DNA from: Schlesneria sp.
Lineage (GTDB): Bacteria > Planctomycetota > Planctomycetia > Planctomycetales > Planctomycetaceae
NCBI GenBank assembly: GCA_028291515.1
Contig: JAQGHU010000102.1
Coordinates: 1-64,000, forward strand
Direction: 5' to 3'
DNA: 64,000 bases
Both the position numbers and the translations under genes were made by a program. Under the pieces are notes generated by a model that did no database searches, was not told the origin of the DNA, and saw only the letters and a program-made list of their open reading frames with translations. Shown piece after piece: positions 45,933 through 55,594 of this stretch (position 1 is the first letter of the stretch; each line of letters opens with the position of its first letter).

Positions 45933-48900
45933 TTAGCGTTCCGATGTTCCAGTCGCCTTGGTCTCTATCGAAGCCGGATTCTGCGGCGAAAGTAAGTGCC
46001 GCTGAAAATAGTTCGTCATGACAGAATAGAGATGCCGAGTCGTATTTCGCCCTTCCGAAATCGAGTGCGACCGTCCGGGGTAGGGCATAATTTCAAAGGA
46101 TTTATTGTTTGCGATCAGATCGTTCATTAACTTTTCGGTCCCCTGGTAGTGGCAGTTGTCATCACCAGTGCCATGCACAAGCAGCAAGTTTCCTTTGAGT
46201 TGAGCGGAGTGCGTCAGCGGCGATCCATTCCGATAGCCTTCGGCGTTGTCATCGGGCAAACCCATGTAACGCTCCTGATAGATGGTGTCGTACAGCTTCT
46301 GATCGGCGACAGGGGCGATCGCAACGGCGGTGCGATAGAGATCGGGATATCGAAAGATCATGTTCAGGCTCATGCTGCCGCCGCCGCTCCAACCCCAGAT
46401 ACCAATTCGCTGGCTATCGATCGACGGATATTTCTCGATCAGAACACGAGCGGCGTTGGCTTGATCCTGAGACGCCAGGACTCCGACCTGGCGGTACACG
46501 CACTTTCGCCACGCACGACCTCGAGGCGACATCGTTCCGCGATTGTCAATGCTAGCCACCACGCAGCCCTGTTGTGCCATCATCATGTGCCAGAGCCCGC
46601 GCGATCCTTGCCAGGCATCGCGGACGGTTTGGCCGTGAGGCTCTCCGTAGACGTGAACCAATAGTGGCAGTTTGCGGGAGGGATCCGATTTCGCAGGCCT
46701 GATGCTCCAAGCATCCAGCTCCACATTTTCGGCGACATTCAATCGGAGGAATTCAGTAGCAACCGACTGCAATGACGCGAGCTTCTCACGCAATTTCGAG
46801 TTGGTGACCAGCGTACGAATGACCGAATGATCGGACATCCGAATCAGTTCGACAATCGGCGGACTGGCAAACGTCGAATAGGTGTGAACAGCCCATTCGG
46901 CGTTCGGCGAGATGTTGTAGCTGTGCCACCCGGGTTGATCAGCGGGGGTCAGGCGTTCCAACGGGCCGCCTCCGATCGCAGTTCGATACAAGTACGACTG
47001 GGTCGCATTTTGCGGCGAGGCCGAATAGTACAACTTGGACTTCGGCTCATCGACGGCTTCAACGCGGAGCAAGTCGAATTCGCCAGGCGTCAATGGGACC
47101 AGCGGCGATCCATCGACGGCCGCAACATACGCATGTCGCCAGCCGTCTCGCTCACTGATCCAGAGAAAGTTTTTGCCGCCATTCAACCATTTCACGGGAT
47201 TCTCGTTCTCAAGCCAGGCGTCGTCGGTCTCAGTGTGAATTGATTTTGCGGCCCCGGTCAGTGGATCTGCCAACATCACCTTGTTCACGTTCTGCAAGCG
47301 ATTGAACTGTTGAATGAGCAGGCCCTGGCTGTTCGGGGTCCACTCCATCCTGGCGAGATAGTGGTTCCGCGGATCGCCCGGAATATCCATCCAGCGAACG
47401 GATCCACCCGATGCGTTCACAACACCAACACGAGCAGCAGAGTTCTTGTCGCCGACCTTTGGATAGGCAAACGAGATCGTCTTGGAATGACTTCCCGACG
47501 TGTTCTCGACGAGGTGAAACACGGGAACGTCACTCGTATCGAACTGCCAGAAGGCAACCGCCTTTCCATCGGGACTCCAGCGGAAGGCGTCGCGGATCTC
47601 GAGTTCCTCTTCATTCACCCAATCGGCAGTCCCGTTGATCAGATGGTTAGATCCGTCTGAAGTCAGTTGTGTGATCTCCAGACTCGCGAAGCTCTGCACG
47701 TAGACGTTGTTTTTGCGAACGTAGGCGACCTGAGTTCCGTCGGGCGAAAACTTCGCGAACATCATCGTCGCCGGTTCGGCATCCCCCCCCAGTTTTTTGA
47801 GTTCGCGGGAGGCAACATCCAAGACCCAATAGTCGCCGCGTGTGTTTTGACGCCATACTCGATGACTGTTGGTGAAGATCAACAACTTGGCTTCATCGGC
47901 AGAAAACTCAAACCGATCGATCGAAAGCGGCTTCTTGTTATCTGCGACGACGAAAGATTGAGCTGAAACAACGATCGCTTTTTCCCCACTGGCGACATCA
48001 ATGCGAACAAGGTCACGGCCTTCGCCCTTGTCGGCAGCCGGCTCCAGCGAGAAGTACGTTCCCGTGAGTTTGCTCCAGACGACGCTGGGAACCTTCTCTT
48101 CGTGGAACTCGTCCGAATGGAAGATGCGATCGATCGTCAGCAGGGTGCCTGTTTCGGCCTCTTGGTTGCGAGCTTCAGCACCTTTGCGAATCGCGACTTT
48201 CACTTCCGCCAATCGTTCCGGCCAGACGAACTTGGGGGCCTTCAACGGATCGTAACTCTGCAGATGCTCTTTCAACCGCGTGGTCGGCTTGGTGTATTTC
48301 AGTTCGGTTTCGCCGAAGACCTCTCGACAAAGGTCAGCCAGTCGCGGGTCGTACTCGATCAATTCGACACGCGTATTTACGTGATTGTGGTCATGATCAT
48401 TTTCGCGGTTGTTATCGAACCAGGACTGGACACCTTCTGCGAAGTATTCGTGGTGATTGACGGAGGCATACTTCCCGTTCCACAAACCAGCGTCCATCGC
48501 TTTGCGGTAGGCGTCTTTCAATCGGTCATTGAATGTCGGGTCAATATTCTGCATGCCACGCAGATGAATGTTGTGAGCCAGCTCGTGGATCAGGATGTTT
48601 TCCGTCAAATACGGATCACCCGAGTACCCGAGCAAGTTTTCCTCGCCACACGAGCAGTAGGGGTCCGTCTCGCTGCCACCGGTCCCGCGAGCACGGGCAT
48701 CCCAAAAGTCTTTGCCGGAGAACCGTTTCAGATTCCGATCCGGGGCTTCTCCTTCGCCCAGGTGCGCAAACTCCGGAAGATCCGTCGTGAACTCATTGTG
48801 CGCGATGATGCACAGCCGGGCACCGCTCTTGGTCATGGCATCGCGCACATCCGGTCGCTTCGCCAGCATCAAGTCGATGAGATACGCCGCCTCCTTCAAG

Positions 48901-49295
48901 GCGAACGGGTTCACTTTGTCAGAGGCTACAATCGGAAATCCACTTGCGTTTGCCGATTGAGTGTAAAACTTCGGGGCACAGTGCCCGGCTTCAGGATCGA
49001 ATCGAAACCCCTGAATCGGCACTTCGCTGGTGACAATCGCTTCAACCTTGTCATCGCGGCCCACGACTGCAAATCGATGCCCCAAGGTCGTCGTGATGAC
49101 CGTATCCTTGCCTGGAGCTACTGACCCGTTGGGAACACGTTCCGAATCCGATTTGAGCCAAAAGATCTCCACAGGCTCATTCGAGCCATTCAGGATCTGC
49201 AATTGCGGACGGCGCGGTTTCGCGGTTTCGTCGGCATGCACGGCCAGCGTGACAAATGCAGGAACAATCATCAGTAGATAAATGAACGGTCTCAT
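45933..49295 (-). CDS. Secreted S9 (DPP IV-like) peptidase with N-terminal zinc-peptidase and VHL-like domains
   Basis: An 1120-residue protein starting at the ATG 49295, preceded by GGAGG. Signal peptide 1-22. Residues about 30-78 look like a VHL-beta domain (WLKSDSERVPNGSVAPGKDT, then a GHRF motif). Residues about 120-310 form a gluzincin-like zinc peptidase with HELAH (237-241) and a downstream HHEYFAE (281-287) giving candidate third ligands. A DPP IV-type propeller follows (about 430-850). The C-terminal S9 catalytic domain has GWSGGGSM as nucleophile, HGTGDDN supplying aspartate and a histidine in GRSHSIS. Such a zinc-plus-serine peptidase fusion is unusual. Inferred: extracellular protein degradation, perhaps proline-rich substrates, feeding the neighbouring catabolic enzymes. 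Confidence 0.88.
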   Translation of the reverse strand: MRPFIYLLMIVPAFVTLAVHADETAKPRRPQLQILNGSNEPVEIFWLKSDSERVPNGSVAPGKDTVITTTLGHRFAVVGRDDKVEAIVTSEVPIQGFRFDPEAGHCAPKFYTQSANASGFPIVASDKVNPFALKEAAYLIDLMLAKRPDVRDAMTKSGARLCIIAHNEFTTDLPEFAHLGEGEAPDRNLKRFSGKDFWDARARGTGGSETDPYCSCGEENLLGYSGDPYLTENILIHELAHNIHLRGMQNIDPTFNDRLKDAYRKAMDAGLWNGKYASVNHHEYFAEGVQSWFDNNRENDHDHNHVNTRVELIEYDPRLADLCREVFGETELKYTKPTTRLKEHLQSYDPLKAPKFVWPERLAEVKVAIRKGAEARNQEAETGTLLTIDRIFHSDEFHEEKVPSVVWSKLTGTYFSLEPAADKGEGRDLVRIDVASGEKAIVVSAQSFVVADNKKPLSIDRFEFSADEAKLLIFTNSHRVWRQNTRGDYWVLDVASRELKKLGGDAEPATMMFAKFSPDGTQVAYVRKNNVYVQSFASLEITQLTSDGSNHLINGTADWVNEEELEIRDAFRWSPDGKAVAFWQFDTSDVPVFHLVENTSGSHSKTISFAYPKVGDKNSAARVGVVNASGGSVRWMDIPGDPRNHYLARMEWTPNSQGLLIQQFNRLQNVNKVMLADPLTGAAKSIHTETDDAWLENENPVKWLNGGKNFLWISERDGWRHAYVAAVDGSPLVPLTPGEFDLLRVEAVDEPKSKLYYSASPQNATQSYLYRTAIGGGPLERLTPADQPGWHSYNISPNAEWAVHTYSTFASPPIVELIRMSDHSVIRTLVTNSKLREKLASLQSVATEFLRLNVAENVELDAWSIRPAKSDPSRKLPLLVHVYGEPHGQTVRDAWQGSRGLWHMMMAQQGCVVASIDNRGTMSPRGRAWRKCVYRQVGVLASQDQANAARVLIEKYPSIDSQRIGIWGWSGGGSMSLNMIFRYPDLYRTAVAIAPVADQKLYDTIYQERYMGLPDDNAEGYRNGSPLTHSAQLKGNLLLVHGTGDDNCHYQGTEKLMNDLIANNKSFEIMPYPGRSHSISEGRNTTRHLYSVMTNYFQRHLLSPQNPASIETKATGTSER

Positions 49296-49372
49296 CGGAC
49301 CTCCGGATATCGAATGGAACTGGCGTAGCGATTGGCGAGTCGTCACTAAGTTAGCGGACTCTCAGGTAGATT

Positions 49373-50476
49373 TCAGGAGACATCGACGACGCGCGGCCCG
49401 AGCACGGCCATCTTCGGAGTGATCCCGAGACCGGCCGAAGTGCTGGCGCTCATGAATCCATTTTGACGCTGGGGAGCACCGTCGGCCGTACTGACCGTGA
49501 CGTAGCTGTTGAAATCGGTACTCGTGAATCGGAATTCTTCGGGAGTACTGTGCGCCAGGTGGGCGATCGCTGCCGTGGTGATGTCGCCCCCCCAGCTATC
49601 TTCCAGCGTCATCGCGATTCCCATTGAAACGCACAGATCGCGAGCTTGACGCGTCTTCGTCAGGCCACCGAGTTTGCTGATCTTGAGATTGACGACATCC
49701 ATCGCCAAATCCGCTTTGCCACGCAAGAGCATTTCGAGACTATCGACATTCTCGTCCAGGACAAACGGGTGATCGGTATGTCGTCGGACGGAGAGACATT
49801 CATCGTAGGTCAAACAGGGCTGTTCGATATAGACATCGACATCTCGCACGCCACGTACCACGCGCATCGCTTCGTGCTGCGTCCAGCCGGTATTCGCATC
49901 TGCCACGAGTCGATCAGAGGAAGCCAGCATAGCCCGGACAGCGTGGATGCGTTCGATATCGGTGTCGGGATCGCCGCCGACCTTCAATTGAAACCGCGTG
50001 TACCCGGCAGCTCGATATCCCGCGACCTTGCGAGCCATCTCGTCGGGAGATTCCTGTGAGATCGCACGATACAGCCGAACACTCTCCCCAAATCGCCCCC
50101 CCATCAAAACACAGACCGGCAATCCAGTTGCCTGGCCCAGCAGATCCCAACAGGCGATGTCGATCCCTGATTTGACGTAAGCGTGTCCCTTGAGCGCGGC
50201 ATCCATCCGGTGGTTGAGTTTGCTCAGCTCGCGCGGGTCGAAACCCAATAGATGCGGAGCCAGTTCTCGCAGACCCGACCGAACCCCTTCGGCATAGGCC
50301 GGCAAATAGAATGGCCCCAAGGGACAGACTTCTCCGTACCCAATCAGGCCGCCATCCGTTTCGACCCCCACGATCGTACTGTCGAAGACTGAAACGGATT
50401 TGCCGCCGGACCAGCGATAGGATCCTTCGACAAGCGGCAATTCAACGCGATGAGCAAAGATCCGTGTGATCTTCAT
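49373..50476 (-). CDS. Enolase-superfamily enzyme (mandelate racemase/muconate lactonising type), possible hydroxyproline dehydratase
   Basis: A 367-residue member of the MR/MLE group. The capping domain (about 1-125) precedes a barrel with metal ligands D193 (ADAN), E218 (IEQP) and D241 (LDEN) and the second-face lysine K265 (NLKISKLGG). The KxK motif on the other face reads Q163-L-K165, so only one lysine is kept. The opening ([34 protein letters not shown]) resembles, from memory, the branch annotated as cis-3-hydroxy-L-proline dehydratase; dipeptide epimerase or other acid dehydratase functions remain open. It is first in the minus-strand unit with the S9 peptidase and DapA-family gene, divergent from an AraC regulator. 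Confidence 0.82.
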   Translation of the reverse strand: MKITRIFAHRVELPLVEGSYRWSGGKSVSVFDSTIVGVETDGGLIGYGEVCPLGPFYLPAYAEGVRSGLRELAPHLLGFDPRELSKLNHRMDAALKGHAYVKSGIDIACWDLLGQATGLPVCVLMGGRFGESVRLYRAISQESPDEMARKVAGYRAAGYTRFQLKVGGDPDTDIERIHAVRAMLASSDRLVADANTGWTQHEAMRVVRGVRDVDVYIEQPCLTYDECLSVRRHTDHPFVLDENVDSLEMLLRGKADLAMDVVNLKISKLGGLTKTRQARDLCVSMGIAMTLEDSWGGDITTAAIAHLAHSTPEEFRFTSTDFNSYVTVSTADGAPQRQNGFMSASTSAGLGITPKMAVLGPRVVDVS

Positions 50477-50580
50477 AGCAGATTCCAGGGAACTAATCAG
50501 GGCTGAGAATGGACGATCGGCGTCGGCCCGATTCTACTGAGCGGCACTTCAAGTTACTTGGCGAGAAACGGCATTCCAGC

Positions 50581-51327
50581 ATGAAACCGCGCACATCAAC
50601 ACCACTGAATTCCCGGTCCATGGTGGCGTCGCCGGTAAGCGTGGCGCTGCTGGAGCAATTGTTCGACCAGGTTCCAGATGTCACGTTTTTTGTGAAGGAT
50701 GCCGAGGGACGATACCTGGCAGTGAATGATTCGTTAGCGACTCGGCACGGGTTGAAAAACAAATCCCAGGCGATTGGGAAGCTCCCCAGCGACATCTGCC
50801 CCGGCGATCTGGGACGAATCCCGGTTGAGCAGGACGCGAACGTCATTCGGACGGGGCGTCCGTTGTTGAATCACCTCGAACTGCACTGGTATCAGCCTCA
50901 CCGAGCTGGTTGGTGCCTCACGACGAAGCTGCCAATTGTCCAAGCCGATGGGATCATAATCGGGGTGATAGGTATCTCACGCGATGTCCGCGTTCCGATT
51001 GAACCTGACGAGATCCCGGCAGATTTCGCCGCCGCCATTCAGGAAATGGAAGACGACCTTTCCGAGTCGATGACACCGGCCGATTTGGCTCGGAAATCCG
51101 GACTGACGCCGCAGCGGTTAGCGCGCCTGACCAAGCGGTTGTTTGGGCTGACTCCCAGTCACTTCATCACGAAATCGCGTTTGACTGCTGCCGCGCGAAT
51201 GCTGCGAGAAACGAGCCAATCGGTGTCCGATATCGCGTTGGCATGCGGGTTCTACGATCATAGCGCGTTCACTCGGGCGTTCCGCGCTGCTGCCGGAGTG
51301 ACTCCCACGGAGTTTCGCGGGCGGTGA
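50581..51327 (+). CDS. AraC family transcriptional regulator with PAS domain
   Basis: A 248-residue regulator from the ATG at 50581; an upstream ATG at 50509 is in frame but would leave only 32 bases for two divergent promoters. A PAS domain (about 20-125; VPDVTFFVKDAEGRYLAVNDS) precedes a C-terminal AraC double helix-turn-helix (about 150-245), including LARKSGLTPQRLARLTKRLFGL and SDIALACGFYDHSAFTRAFRAAAGVTPTEFR. Known: planctomycetes use PAS-AraC proteins as cytoplasmic ligand-responsive regulators. Its divergent position suggests it controls the enolase-peptidase-DapA cluster and perhaps itself. Confidence 0.88.
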   Translation: MKPRTSTPLNSRSMVASPVSVALLEQLFDQVPDVTFFVKDAEGRYLAVNDSLATRHGLKNKSQAIGKLPSDICPGDLGRIPVEQDANVIRTGRPLLNHLELHWYQPHRAGWCLTTKLPIVQADGIIIGVIGISRDVRVPIEPDEIPADFAAAIQEMEDDLSESMTPADLARKSGLTPQRLARLTKRLFGLTPSHFITKSRLTAAARMLRETSQSVSDIALACGFYDHSAFTRAFRAAAGVTPTEFRGR

Positions 51328-51482
51328 TATTGCCGGCGATTGAATAACGTCTTCGTAACTATTTTCTGAACCATTGTTCAGACCCGTCCCGTCGCGATTG
51401 GCATGGACATCAAACAGTTTGCCAATCATGCTTGGCACCGTTGATCAACTTATTCTGGATTCCTCGCGCTAGATTGACCTTC

Positions 51483-53039
51483 ATGGCATGGATGCCCCGC
51501 CGAAGTCTATTCGTTTTGATCTCCGTCACGCTCGTTCTCAGGCTGTGCTGGGCGGGGATGATAGAGATGGCGAATGACGAAGCCTACCACTTCCTATATA
51601 CCGTCCACCCCGATTGGAGCTACTTCGATCATCCGCCAATGCTGATGTGGGTGGCCAGCTTGGGACGCTGGCTTTGTGGGGGGTGGCTGCATCCTCTTTC
51701 GCTGCGGCTGGGTTTTGTGCTGCTGTTCGCGGGTAGCACCTGGCTCATGTTCGACTGGACAGCACGCTGGTTCGGCGAACGTGCGGGATTTTATGCCGCC
51801 TTGGCGATGAACGTTGCCGCGTACTTCAGTGCGGGGGCGGGCACGTTTGTCTTGCCAGATGGTCCCTTTCTGTTCTTTGCACTGCTGACAATGCGCAATC
51901 TCACCGAAGCACTCTTCACGAAAGTCGACGGGGTTGCTGTCCTGCGAGTCGAAGTCAAAAGCCCCCTTCGATCGGATGTTATCGCTTGGGTGTGGGTCGG
52001 ATTCGCATGTGCGGGAGCTTTGACGAGCAAATATCATGGAGCGCTACTTCCAATCGCGACGTTGGGCTATGTGATCGTCACACCACGAGCATGGCCGATT
52101 CTACGGACTCCAGGGCCCTATCTGGCCGCGATTCTGGGTGCTTGCGGATTGATCCCGATTTTCGTGTGGAATGCTCAGCATGACTGGGCTTCATTGGCAT
52201 TCCAGGGAGCACGCGCAGTTGGAGTCCAATTTTCGCCTGTGGGCCTGGCGACGATGATCTTTGGGCCCATCGCCTTCTTGCTGCCTTGGGTCTGGCTCCC
52301 GGCAGTCGGAGCTCTTGTCACGCGGATACGTCGATTTCGAGAGCTGACCGGCGTCGATCGGTTTTTGGTTTGTTTGTCAATCGTGCCTCTCGCCCTGTTC
52401 TTCTGTGTCTCGTGTGTTCGACCTATTCTGCCGCATTGGCCGCTGGTTGGATTTTACCCACTGTTTCCCTTGGTAGGAGCACTGTGGGCGCGCAACGCCG
52501 AGCTGAATCCGAATCAAGTTCGCCGATGGGTTATCTTCATGTGCCTCTGCACGCCGGTGATCGCTTTGATATTTGGCTGCCAGGCTCGGTTTGGGCTCTT
52601 CAATTTTCCGTGGAAGAGTGACCCAGCCCGTGAAATCAGCGGATGGGAATCGGTCGAACGCGAACTCGAAACGCGGGGACTACTTGATCGCCCCAACACG
52701 TTTCTGTTTACCGAGCACTGGTATGACAGCGGGCAACTCGCCTTCTGCGTTCGTAATCGGCTCGCTGTCACCTGCTACAACCAGGGGGACGCGCGCGGAT
52801 TCGCTTACTGGAGCAAGCCCTCGGATTGGGTCGGCAAAGACGGCCTGCTGGTATGCACGGAAGATTTACCGAACCTGGAGAGGTTCAAGCCGTATTTCGA
52901 ACGCGTGGAACTGCTCGCCAGCTTTTCGATGACTCGTGGTGGAAAGCCATTTCGGCCGATCCATGTCTACCTCTGTGCAGACCAGCAGCAACCGTTTCCA
53001 TTCGCCTATAGAAGCCGGAACCAAAACACGGCGCCGTAA
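51483..53039 (+). CDS. Glycosyltransferase family 39-like membrane protein (ArnT/PMT_2 type)
   Basis: A multi-pass membrane protein of about 518 residues. After the first membrane helix it has the acidic motif NDEAYHFLY and then SYFDHPPMLMWV, the pattern of ArnT-like and PMT_2 glycosyltransferases that use lipid-linked sugars on the periplasmic side. About ten membrane segments follow to residue 400, then a soluble C-terminal domain with HWYDSGQLAF and YLCADQQ. The start is uncertain: an in-frame TTG at 51432, ATG at 51483 or 51492; none has a good ribosome site. The acceptor (lipid or protein) is unknown. It is followed by galU and a GHMP kinase on the same strand. Confidence 0.85.
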   Translation: MAWMPRRSLFVLISVTLVLRLCWAGMIEMANDEAYHFLYTVHPDWSYFDHPPMLMWVASLGRWLCGGWLHPLSLRLGFVLLFAGSTWLMFDWTARWFGERAGFYAALAMNVAAYFSAGAGTFVLPDGPFLFFALLTMRNLTEALFTKVDGVAVLRVEVKSPLRSDVIAWVWVGFACAGALTSKYHGALLPIATLGYVIVTPRAWPILRTPGPYLAAILGACGLIPIFVWNAQHDWASLAFQGARAVGVQFSPVGLATMIFGPIAFLLPWVWLPAVGALVTRIRRFRELTGVDRFLVCLSIVPLALFFCVSCVRPILPHWPLVGFYPLFPLVGALWARNAELNPNQVRRWVIFMCLCTPVIALIFGCQARFGLFNFPWKSDPAREISGWESVERELETRGLLDRPNTFLFTEHWYDSGQLAFCVRNRLAVTCYNQGDARGFAYWSKPSDWVGKDGLLVCTEDLPNLERFKPYFERVELLASFSMTRGGKPFRPIHVYLCADQQQPFPFAYRSRNQNTAP

Positions 53040-53205
53040 CGGCATCCTGAAGAGTTGATGGTTTTCCCGATGAAGGCCGTCAGTCGTTTTCACCCTCCTG
53101 GCGGCAGTTCTTCACCTGTTGTCTGGGCGTCAGAATTGCTATGTTGCGGTCGCCGGACCAACCCGACAGGGTGGCAGGACGCACTCCGATGAAATCTGCT
53201 AGGGA

Positions 53206-54090
53206 ATGGATCAGATGATTGATATTGCTGTCGTACCAGTGGCAGGCCATGGAACTCGCCTGCTTCCCGCCACGAAGAGCCAGCCCAAAGAAATGCTGCC
53301 CGTCGGCCGTCGACCGGTGGTGCAATATGTCGTCGACGAGCTGGCCCAGTCGGGAATTCATCGCCTGCTGTTCATCACGGGGCCCGGCAAGACTTCGATC
53401 GAGAATCATTTCGATATCAATCCCGAATTGATTTCGTTCCTGCGCGAGACGGGTCGCGAAGAACAACTGCAGGAATTGCAGTTCGAACGACAGCAGATGG
53501 AGTACTTTTACACACGCCAGCGCCGGCAACTCGGCCTGGGGCATGCGGTCCTGTGCGCCAGACCCTTCATCGGTGACCAGTCGTTTGTGGTTGCCTTGGG
53601 TGATTCGATCTTAGGGGTCCATGCCAAGTCGAACGTCGTGCAGCGTATGGTCGAGCAGTTTGAATCCTCGAAAGCCGATGTCGTGGTTGCCTTCGAAGAA
53701 GTCCCCAAGGAAGACGTCGTCCACTACGGCGTGGCGTTGCCGAAGCAACCAGCCGGAGCGGTATTCGACTTGCTCGATGTTGTCGAAAAGCCGAGCGTGG
53801 CCGAGGCCCCGAGTAACCTCGCCGTGGCGGCTCGGTATGTTTTTTCGTCGTCAATCTTCGATGCCCTCGCCAAGACCGAACCAGGCAAGGGGGGCGAAAT
53901 TCAACTCACGGACGCCATTCGCCGCGTCTTGCGCGAAGGTGGCAAAGGGGTGGGGATTCGCCTGACTCACGAAGAGCGCCGGTTCGACATTGGAAACTTT
54001 GAAAGCTACTACCGAGCCTTCGTGGAGTTTGCGATGGCCGACCCCGACTACGGTGAAGATCTGAAGCAGTTTGTGCGCGGGTTGCTGTAA
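53206..54090 (+). CDS. galU: UTP-glucose-1-phosphate uridylyltransferase-type enzyme (GalU family)
   Basis: GalU makes UDP-glucose from UTP and glucose 1-phosphate. The 294-residue protein has the nucleotide-binding motif GHGTRLLPATKSQPKEMLP (14-32), the VQYVVDELAQSGI stretch, and GLGHAVLCARPFIGDQSFVVALGDSI with the metal-binding Asp, followed by VVEKPS and the GGEIQLTDAIR motif. All are canonical. The following gene, a glucuronokinase-like GHMP kinase, starts about 40 bases later. The pair suggests that sugar-1-phosphates such as glucuronate 1-phosphate could be an additional or main substrate; this is an inference. AGGGA precedes the ATG at 53206; ATG 53215 is an alternative. Confidence 0.92.
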   Translation: MDQMIDIAVVPVAGHGTRLLPATKSQPKEMLPVGRRPVVQYVVDELAQSGIHRLLFITGPGKTSIENHFDINPELISFLRETGREEQLQELQFERQQMEYFYTRQRRQLGLGHAVLCARPFIGDQSFVVALGDSILGVHAKSNVVQRMVEQFESSKADVVVAFEEVPKEDVVHYGVALPKQPAGAVFDLLDVVEKPSVAEAPSNLAVAARYVFSSSIFDALAKTEPGKGGEIQLTDAIRRVLREGGKGVGIRLTHEERRFDIGNFESYYRAFVEFAMADPDYGEDLKQFVRGLL

Positions 54091-54130
54091 CAAATCCAGA
54101 CATCTATGAGTTGGTGACGGAGCACTTACG

Positions 54131-55138
54131 ATGCAACTACTACGACGCCGGGCTTATGCTCGCGCGGGTCTCGTTGGCAATCCGTCCGACGGATACAACG
54201 GTCGGACGATCTCGTTCATCATCCGCAACCTGTGGGCAGAGGTGGTCCTATACGAATGGGACGAGATCGAAATCCTCTGGAGTTCCGAAGATCAAAGCCG
54301 TTTCCGTTCTGTGCATGACCTCGCCCAGGATGTTCGGCTGCATGGCTATTACGGCGGCGTCCGCCTGGTGAAGGCAACGATCAAGCGGTTTGTCGAATAC
54401 TGCGATGCCCAGAAGCTAAAGCTGCACGATCGCAATTTCTCGATCCGCTACCAGAGCACCATTCCTCGCAATGTAGGGTTGGCCGGGTCCAGCGCTATCA
54501 TCATTTCGACTTTGCGTGCGCTGATGGACTTCTACGAAGTGACGATCCCTCTGGAGGTCCAGCCATCTCTGGCTCTGAGTGTCGAAACGCGTGAACTGGG
54601 GATTACCGGTGGCCTTCAAGACCGCGTCATTCAGTGCTACGAAGGCCTGGTCTCGATGGACTTCTCGAAAGACAAAATGACGACTCGCGATGGCTACGAA
54701 TGTGGGGTGTACGAGCGACTCGACCCTGCATTGTTGCCTCCGATCTATGTGGCGTACTGCGATGAAATGGGTGAGCCGACCGAAGTCATCCACAATAACC
54801 TGCGCCAGCGTTATGACCGCGGCGATGCCGATGTGGTGACGGCGATGCGCACGTTTGCGGACCTGGCTCGAGACGCGCGACACGCACTCGGCCAGGGCGA
54901 TGTGGCCCAGTTAAGTCGATTAATCGACACCAATTTTGATACGCGACGATCGATCTGCCAATTGCATTCCGGCCACATCGAAATGATTGAACGGGCTCGC
55001 AAAGTGGGTGCGACAGCGAAGTTCGCGGGTTCCGGCGGGGCGATCATCGGCACCTACACGGACGAATCGATGTTTCGTGCGCTACAAAAGGAATTGGGGC
55101 AAATGCGCTGCATGGTGCTGAAGCCAATCATTCAGTGA
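54131..55138 (+). CDS. GHMP-family sugar kinase, glucuronokinase-like
   Basis: A 335-residue GHMP kinase. The N-terminal [20 protein letters not shown] (10-29) closely resembles the opening of plant glucuronokinase (ARxGLxGNPSDxYxGxTIS, from memory). The ATP-binding glycine-rich motif is [14 protein letters not shown] (111-124), and the C-terminal motif 3 is [11 protein letters not shown]. Glucuronokinase phosphorylates D-glucuronate at C1. Placed right after a GalU-type enzyme, it could supply glucuronate 1-phosphate for conversion to UDP-glucuronate. Other sugar specificities (for example D-glycero-manno-heptose) are possible, but the GNPSDG signature favours the glucuronokinase branch. Confidence 0.83.
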   Translation: MQLLRRRAYARAGLVGNPSDGYNGRTISFIIRNLWAEVVLYEWDEIEILWSSEDQSRFRSVHDLAQDVRLHGYYGGVRLVKATIKRFVEYCDAQKLKLHDRNFSIRYQSTIPRNVGLAGSSAIIISTLRALMDFYEVTIPLEVQPSLALSVETRELGITGGLQDRVIQCYEGLVSMDFSKDKMTTRDGYECGVYERLDPALLPPIYVAYCDEMGEPTEVIHNNLRQRYDRGDADVVTAMRTFADLARDARHALGQGDVAQLSRLIDTNFDTRRSICQLHSGHIEMIERARKVGATAKFAGSGGAIIGTYTDESMFRALQKELGQMRCMVLKPIIQ

Positions 55139-55168
55139 TGCGATTCGATGTCCTTGGATTGTGACCTG

Positions 55169-55582
55169 TCAAAGTTCGATATCGACGACGTTCCCATGTT
55201 GCAGTAGCAGTCGAAGACTATAGACGACAACGACTGAGACTAACGCGGTCGCCCCGAGTAGCAGCCAGCGTGCAGCCCGTGGCCGATATCGGGCGATGAT
55301 TTGAGCCAGCACGCAGACGAAGGCCACCATCGAGAATTTGAAGTAGACCATTCCCTTCGCGCCCCATTCGGCGATAAAAAATCGAGCCACGGGGTTTGCT
55401 TCAATGAAGACACCGCCGCTCTGACTGAGCAGGATATACGTCATGAACAGGTCCAGACTACTCACAACGATGTACAGCAGTGTCTCCTGCTGCACCATCG
55501 CGGTGCCCAGAATGTCCCGAATGGTCACGGGATTTTGAGGACTTGGTTGACGAGACATCCAGTCGAATCCTTCAGAAGTCAA
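55169..55582 (-). CDS. Small membrane protein (DUF5658-like)
   Basis: A 137-residue protein with three membrane segments. The middle has the pattern SLDLFMTYILLSQSG followed by EANPVARFFIAEWGAKGMVYFK, which resembles the DUF5658 family (EANPxxxxxxxxG). Function is unknown. The start may instead be the ATG at 55558 (MSRQPSP). It is encoded 12 bases upstream of the next minus-strand gene's stop boundary region, at the end of a convergent pair with the GHMP kinase. Confidence 0.7.
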   Translation of the reverse strand: MTSEGFDWMSRQPSPQNPVTIRDILGTAMVQQETLLYIVVSSLDLFMTYILLSQSGGVFIEANPVARFFIAEWGAKGMVYFKFSMVAFVCVLAQIIARYRPRAARWLLLGATALVSVVVVYSLRLLLQHGNVVDIEL

Positions 55583-55594
55583 AAACGATCGTCG

